DNA from: Bacteroidota bacterium
GTDB taxonomy: Bacteria > Bacteroidota > Bacteroidia > Bacteroidales > VadinHA17
Length of the DNA: 16,516 nucleotides
Direction of reading: 5' to 3'
NCBI GenBank assembly: GCA_030613125.1
Contig: JAUWMO010000037.1
Span: 1 to 16,516 of the forward strand
Shown: positions 16,321 through 16,516 of the stretch, in pieces
Layout of the letters: the number at the start of each line of letters is the position of its first letter
Numbering within the stretch: position 1 is the stretch's first letter
Made by a program: the position numbers and the translations under genes
Notes under the pieces: generated by a model
Databases searched by the model: none
What the model saw: only the letters and a program-made list of their open reading frames with translations
What the model was told of the DNA's origin: nothing

Positions 16321-16356
16321 TTTTTTATTTATTTTTACCATTTAAAAGGTTTGGAA

Positions 16357-16516
16357 ATGAGTGCATTTATTGGGGATTTTACCTGTAAGATTGATTCAAA
16401 AGGGAGGGTGCTTCTTCCATCTGTATTTATTAAACAACTGCCGGCAAAGGGTCAGGACAGGTTTGTTATAAAAAAAGACATTTTTGAAAAGTGTCTTGTC
16501 TTGTATCCAATTGAGG
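16357..16516 (+). CDS. mraZ: Transcriptional regulator MraZ, N-terminal part
   Basis: The ATG at 16357 opens MSAFIGDFTCKIDSKGRVLL, followed by PSVFIKQLP and a VLYPIE-type segment; the gene runs off the window after 53 codons. The DSKGRVLLP block is the AbrB-like DNA-binding loop that marks MraZ. MraZ is a ring-forming DNA-binding protein that represses the division and cell-wall (dcw) cluster, of which it is usually the first gene. The operator array directly upstream supports autoregulation. The next gene, just outside, should be rsmH (mraW). Confidence 0.95.
   Translation, partial: MSAFIGDFTCKIDSKGRVLLPSVFIKQLPAKGQDRFVIKKDIFEKCLVLYPIE

Overview
The window looks like a chromosomal stretch of a Bacteroidota bacterium, probably of the Bacteroidales/Marinilabiliales type. 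The grounds are AT-rich DNA, starts without Shine-Dalgarno sequences, TAnnTTTG-type promoter elements, a secreted tricorn-like S41 protease, an about 630-residue PurF-like protein, a GlsA/GlsB-type acyltransferase pair and the start of the dcw cluster at mraZ. This placement rests on gene content and is inference. No rRNA, tRNA, CRISPR array or intact mobile element was found.

Layout. Positions 1-368 hold part of an M1-type aminopeptidase gene on the minus strand whose 5' end is missing. Positions 573-4316 hold a carbohydrate module: a long GH130-family protein on the plus strand faces a minus-strand pair, a short GH130 protein followed by a GT4-type glycosyltransferase. Minus-strand genes at 4413-5291 and 5529-8786 encode a putative outer-membrane beta-barrel protein and a large secreted tricorn-like protease. 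The plus strand then carries yebC (9018-9764), a small lipoprotein with a LEA-2/WHy-like pattern (9847-10311), a tandem universal stress protein (10414-11259) and a secreted SPOR-domain protein (11263-11736).

A 547-base gap (11737-12283) contains the wreck of a four-helix-bundle (S23/IVP-like) cassette. It is bracketed by 15-bp inverted repeats and followed by a GC-rich hairpin. Next is a divergent 633-residue amidophosphoribosyltransferase-like gene. The minus strand then has a two-gene operon (16137 to 14313) encoding a PlsC-type O-acyltransferase and an OlsB/GlsB-type GNAT N-acyltransferase, most likely for amino-acid (glycine or ornithine) lipids. At the right edge mraZ begins on the plus strand, behind four 10-bp-spaced TGGG-type boxes that match the known MraZ operator pattern.

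How the genes work together: the two GH130 proteins and the GT4 enzyme plausibly make and phosphorolyse one mannoside-type oligosaccharide. The two acyltransferases plausibly act in sequence in membrane lipid synthesis. Usp and the SPOR protein are probably co-transcribed. I saw no clear sign of a wholly new system. The best leads are the GH130-GT4-GH130 module beside a decapitated M1 gene, the decayed four-helix-bundle cassette, and the divergent PurF-like protein.
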